From Mycobacterium alsense (GTDB taxonomy: Bacteria > Actinomycetota > Actinomycetes > Mycobacteriales > Mycobacteriaceae), in NCBI RefSeq assembly GCF_002086635.1, contig NZ_MVHD01000022.1, positions 1-64,000 on the forward strand: 64,000 bases of DNA, in the 5' to 3' direction. Of the stretch, positions 61,165 to 64,000 are shown one piece after another. The notes below the pieces were generated by a model. That model was not told where the DNA came from and searched no databases. It saw nothing but the letters and a program-made list of their open reading frames with translations. The position numbers were made by a program, and so were the translations under genes. Within the stretch, counting starts at the first letter, position 1. The number at the start of each line of letters is the position of its first letter.

Positions 61165-62670
61165 GTGTCACTACTGGTCGTGACACCCGACTTAATAGGG
61201 TCGGCGGCAACGGAGCTGGAGAACATCCGTTTCGCGTTGGATGAGGCGCACGCGGCGGCGGCCGCGCCGACCACCGGGCTAGCCGCGGCCGGCGCCGATG
61301 AGGTATCGGCGGCGGTGGCGGCGCTATTTGGCGAGTACGGCCGGCAGTTCCAGGGACTCGGCGCGCGGGCCAACGCATTGCATCAACAGTTCATTCAGTC
61401 GCTGAGTGCGGGCGCTGAAGACTATCTGGCCGCAGAGGAGCTCAACGCGTCGCCGTTGGAGACGGCGTGGGGAAACTTGCTCGCGGCGGTCAACGCGCCC
61501 CGCGAGGCGCTGTTGGCGAGCCCGCTGAGCAACTACGGAGCAGTCGGGACGCCCCCACCAGGCCCCGCACCGGCCAGCGTCGCCACGCTGATTATGGGGG
61601 GCACCGGCAACCCCGTGCCGAACAGCACCTATCTGACCACCATCTACAACACCTACATTGCGCCGAATATCGCGCCGCATACCGCCATCCCGACCGGCCT
61701 GGTCACCCCCGAGCAGGGCTGGCCGCTGACCGGTCTGCACAGCTTGACCTTCGATACGTCGGTCGCTCAGGGACTCGACATTCTCAAGCAGGCGATCGCA
61801 GCACAACCGCCGGGCACACAGACCGTCGTTTTCGGGTTTTCCCAAAGCGCCACCATCGTCAACAATTACCTGCAGGGCGTAGCCAACGGTTCCATACAGG
61901 GGCCGCCGCTTTCCGATTTGCGATTCGTGCTGGCGGGTAATCCCAACAATCCCAACGGCGGTTTGTTCGAACGATTCGCCGGGCTGTACATCCCCGGCTT
62001 CAACGAGACGTTCAACGGGGCGACGCCCGATCTGGGGTACCCGACGTCTGTCTACACCATCCAATACGACGGTTACGCCAACTTCCCCCGCTACCCGCTC
62101 AATCTCCTGGCAGACGCCAACGCCATCGCCGGCATCTATTACGACCACCTGCTGAGTCCGGTTCCCGGATACCAGAGCCTCACGCCCCAGCAGATTGCGA
62201 CAGCAGTCGTCGCGCCGGTGTCTCCCGGGGCCACCGGCGATACCACCTACTACATGGTTCCGACACAGGACCTGCCGCTGCTGCGGCCGCTGAACTTACC
62301 GCAGCCGGTGCTCAACTTGATTCAGCCAGACTTGCGGGTGCTCATCGACATGGGCTACGGCGACATCGGCGGAGCCAACACCGAATATGCGGATCTTCCC
62401 ACCCCGGCCAGCCTGTTTCACGTGGTCAACCCGGTCAATGTGGGCACCTACCTGATCAAGGGCGCCGTGCAAGGGGTCCGGGCCGACTTGGTGCTGGCTG
62501 GAGTGCTGCCGCAATCGGACATGCCCGACACCTACCCGTTCGTTCCATCGTTGGACCCGAACCTTTCGATCAACCTCGGCCAGCCCAGCGTGACCGCGGT
62601 GTCTGCAGTGACAACCGGCGTCGGCTCGCTGCTGCGCGCTCTGAATATCCCGGCCTTCGGGAGCGGTTGA
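61165..62670 (+). CDS. PE protein with PE-PPE (alpha/beta hydrolase) domain
   Basis: This 501-residue protein starts at GTG 61165 after AGGGAGGGGG. Residues 1-95 form a PE domain (SLLVVTPDLIGSAATELENI). Residues ~140-360 form the PE-PPE domain, a serine hydrolase fold with nucleophile S226 in GFSQS, preceded by TLIMGGTGNPVP. Related mycobacterial proteins show esterase activity on short-chain lipids. The C-terminal 130 residues (YYMVPTQDLPLLRPLNLP...) are conserved in this family. With the preceding PPE gene it may form a PE/PPE export pair. Confidence 0.9.
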   Translation: MSLLVVTPDLIGSAATELENIRFALDEAHAAAAAPTTGLAAAGADEVSAAVAALFGEYGRQFQGLGARANALHQQFIQSLSAGAEDYLAAEELNASPLETAWGNLLAAVNAPREALLASPLSNYGAVGTPPPGPAPASVATLIMGGTGNPVPNSTYLTTIYNTYIAPNIAPHTAIPTGLVTPEQGWPLTGLHSLTFDTSVAQGLDILKQAIAAQPPGTQTVVFGFSQSATIVNNYLQGVANGSIQGPPLSDLRFVLAGNPNNPNGGLFERFAGLYIPGFNETFNGATPDLGYPTSVYTIQYDGYANFPRYPLNLLADANAIAGIYYDHLLSPVPGYQSLTPQQIATAVVAPVSPGATGDTTYYMVPTQDLPLLRPLNLPQPVLNLIQPDLRVLIDMGYGDIGGANTEYADLPTPASLFHVVNPVNVGTYLIKGAVQGVRADLVLAGVLPQSDMPDTYPFVPSLDPNLSINLGQPSVTAVSAVTTGVGSLLRALNIPAFGSG

Positions 62671-62735
62671 GTTGATCGGCCCGCCATCTCGGGCTCGAGG
62701 CGGGTCCGGCGGCGACCCATCGCATCCGCGTGCGA

Positions 62736-63641
62736 TCAGTCCTTGACGGCGCTCACCAGCGTGTTACGGGCGATCATTGGCCCCGCCTCGGTGTCCGGAC
62801 CGGGCACCGGCCGGCCGACCTGCCGCAGGTAGTCGGCCAGCGGCGTGCCCACGGCGGTCCAGCCACGCTGTCCGAACCACTCAGTGGCCGGCGCGTGGCG
62901 CTCGTTGTAGACCAACCGAAAGAACAGGCGCTGGTCGCCCTGGGCGGCGGCCACGCGTTCCTCCTCGACCGCGGCCTCGAACTCGTCCGGCTCGAGGGGA
63001 GCGCCGTCTTCGATCGCGACGTGGCTGCCGTGACCGGCCAGGCCGTCGATGCCGGTGAACAGCTGCTCCTGGGCGGCGGCCGGCAGGTAGATCAGCAGGC
63101 CCTCGGCGATCCAGGCGGACGGCTTGGCCACATCAAAACCGTTGTCGCGCAAGGCTTGTGGCCAATCGTCCCGGAGGTCGACGGCGATTTCGCGGCGCTC
63201 GGCACGCGGCTGGGCGCCGTGGCCGGCGAGCACCTCGCGCTTGAAGTCCAGGACCTGCGGGCGGTCCAGTTCGAAGATCGTGGTCCCCGCCGGCCAGTCC
63301 AGCCGGTAGGCGCGCGAGTCCAGGCCCGCCGCCAGGATGACCACTTGTCGTACGCCCGCGTCGGCCGCACGGCGGAAGTATTCGTCGAAGTACCGGGTGC
63401 GGGCGCCCTGGAAGTTGACGAAGTGCTCGCCGAAGTCGGCGCTTTTCAGCGGATGGTCGGGGTCCTTGCCGTCGAGGACGTCGGCCGAGTGACCGCCGAC
63501 GGCGCGGCAGAACAGCTCCGCGTACGGGTCGATCGCCAGCGGGTCGGGCTTCTGCGCCTCCAGCGCTCGCGCGGTGGCCACAAACAGCGCGGTCGAACCG
63601 ACACTCGTTGTGATGTCCCAGGTATCACCGTCGCTACGCAC
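62736..63641 (-). CDS. SAM-dependent methyltransferase of the mycobacterial UPF0677/TIGR00027 family (Rv0281-like)
   Basis: This 301-residue protein starts at GTG 63641 ([22 protein letters not shown]); the longer frame has no family resemblance. Motifs are [54 protein letters not shown] and [12 protein letters not shown], the standard set of this mycobacterial methyltransferase family. Rv0281, the gene next to eccA3 in M. tuberculosis, is of the same type and length. Here it is 36 kb from eccA3 but in the same orientation, which supports an island inserted between them. The substrate is unknown. Confidence 0.9.
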   Translation of the reverse strand: MRSDGDTWDITTSVGSTALFVATARALEAQKPDPLAIDPYAELFCRAVGGHSADVLDGKDPDHPLKSADFGEHFVNFQGARTRYFDEYFRRAADAGVRQVVILAAGLDSRAYRLDWPAGTTIFELDRPQVLDFKREVLAGHGAQPRAERREIAVDLRDDWPQALRDNGFDVAKPSAWIAEGLLIYLPAAAQEQLFTGIDGLAGHGSHVAIEDGAPLEPDEFEAAVEEERVAAAQGDQRLFFRLVYNERHAPATEWFGQRGWTAVGTPLADYLRQVGRPVPGPDTEAGPMIARNTLVSAVKD

Positions 63642-63693
63642 CCAATCGACACTACGCGGCCAACAAATCCGCCCAGCCCCTCGCGGACCCATA

Positions 63694-63714
63694 ATGAAAA
63701 CGGTTATCGTTTCC
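63694..63714. promoter_or_regulatory. Zur-like box at the start of the zinc-binding lipoprotein gene
   Basis: The AT-rich stretch ATGAAAACGGTTATCGTTTC has AACG...CGTT arms (63699-63711) extended by GAAA/TTTC-like flanks, in the form of actinobacterial Zur sites. It ends 4 bases before the GTG of the metal-binding lipoprotein gene, so binding of Zur would block transcription of a nearly leaderless mRNA. Confidence 0.65.
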
Positions 63715-63717
63715 CGT

Positions 63718-64000
63718 GTGAGTCTCTTTGCGCTCCCACCCCTCCGCCCATGGGTCGCCGCCGCGCTGACCCTCGTCGTGGCGGGCTGTTCGACGAACCA
63801 AGCCAAACCCTCATCGCCGCCCGGCGCCGGCACGCCCGCAACCATTCGCGGCGCCGCCGGGGCGTCCTGCCCGACCGCCCCGGTCGCCGTAGTAGTCAGC
63901 GTGGATCAGTGGGGCGATATCGTCTCGGAACTGGCCGGCGCATGCGGGATGGTCAAAACGGTGCTGGCCAGCTCATCCGTGGACCCGCACGACTACGAAC
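63718..64000 (+). CDS. Metal (zinc-type) ABC transporter substrate-binding lipoprotein, N-terminal part
   Basis: Partial gene cut by the window end, starting at GTG 63718. A lipoprotein signal peptide ([16 protein letters not shown], lipid Cys at residue 24) is followed by a Ser/Pro linker and the start of a cluster-A1 (ZnuA/AdcA-type) binding protein: [19 protein letters not shown] and then SSVDPHDYE, the metal-ligand DPHDYE motif typical of zinc/manganese binding proteins. A Zur-like box overlaps its start region. It is divergent from the methyltransferase gene 76 bases away. Downstream permease and ATPase genes are expected outside the window. Confidence 0.85.
   Translation, partial: MSLFALPPLRPWVAAALTLVVAGCSTNQAKPSSPPGAGTPATIRGAAGASCPTAPVAVVVSVDQWGDIVSELAGACGMVKTVLASSSVDPHDYE

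Noticed and set aside
1..64000. CRISPR arrays, tRNA/rRNA genes, insertion sequences
   Set aside because: No repeat-spacer pattern, no conserved tRNA T-loop with acceptor pairing, and no transposase-like protein were noticed anywhere in the window.

Overview
This window comes from a high-GC mycobacterium, most likely a slow grower resembling the M. avium complex. The evidence is the dense GC-rich coding with many GTG starts, PE/PPE proteins, a complete ESX-3 type VII secretion locus, a KasB-like ketosynthase, and blocks whose gene content matches the M. tuberculosis Rv0281-Rv0309 neighbourhood. The species cannot be fixed from sequence reading alone. No rRNA, tRNA, insertion sequence or CRISPR array was seen.

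Layout. 1-11,800 is a conserved housekeeping-type region: an Hsp70-like protein with a membrane anchor (cut by the window edge), a TetR regulator with a divergent unknown gene, an NTF2-like protein, a KasB paralogue, a secreted L,D-transpeptidase-like protein, a PAP2 phosphatase, BluB, a sulfatase, a Tam-like methyltransferase and an alpha/beta hydrolase. 11,811-26,484 is the full ESX-3 operon on the minus strand (eccA3-eccB3-eccC3-PE5-PPE4-esxG-esxH-espG3-eccD3-mycP3-eccE3). Most junctions have 4-base stop/start overlaps. Two IdeR-like boxes and a Zur-like palindrome lie upstream of eccA3.

26,500-62,700 looks like an accessory island inserted between eccA3 and the Rv0281-type methyltransferase that is the adjacent gene in M. 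tuberculosis. It carries an FtsX-type ABC transporter, then a five-gene minus-strand operon for a yersiniabactin/pyochelin-like thiazoline metallophore. That operon encodes a 3068-residue CAL-ACP-Cy-A-T-Cy-MT-T-Cy-T synthetase, an 1829-residue Cy-A(MT)-T-TE synthetase with a cysteine-type A-domain code, a saccharopine dehydrogenase-like oxidoreductase, a thiazolinyl imide reductase and a type II thioesterase. All its junctions are 4-base GTGA overlaps. There is no salicylate synthase; the fused acyl-AMP ligase suggests a fatty (or other) acyl starter. Two divergent, nearly identical PE genes, a methyltransferase, a GAP-family membrane protein and a YbtP/YbtQ-like ABC pair follow. A cobalamin riboswitch then precedes a PPE - methyltransferase - PPE - PE-PPE hydrolase gene row.

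62,736-64,000 holds the Rv0281-like methyltransferase and, divergently, the start of a zinc-type ABC binding lipoprotein with a Zur-like box at its start codon.

How it may fit together (inference): ESX-3 is a metal-acquisition secretion system in mycobacteria. The island adds a new metallophore pathway, a dedicated importer and substrate-like PE/PPE genes next to it, flanked by Zur-like sites. The window therefore reads as a metal (Fe/Zn, possibly Co/B12) acquisition locus. The metallophore assembly line, with four potential heterocyclising modules and a lipid-type starter, is the most likely undescribed system here.
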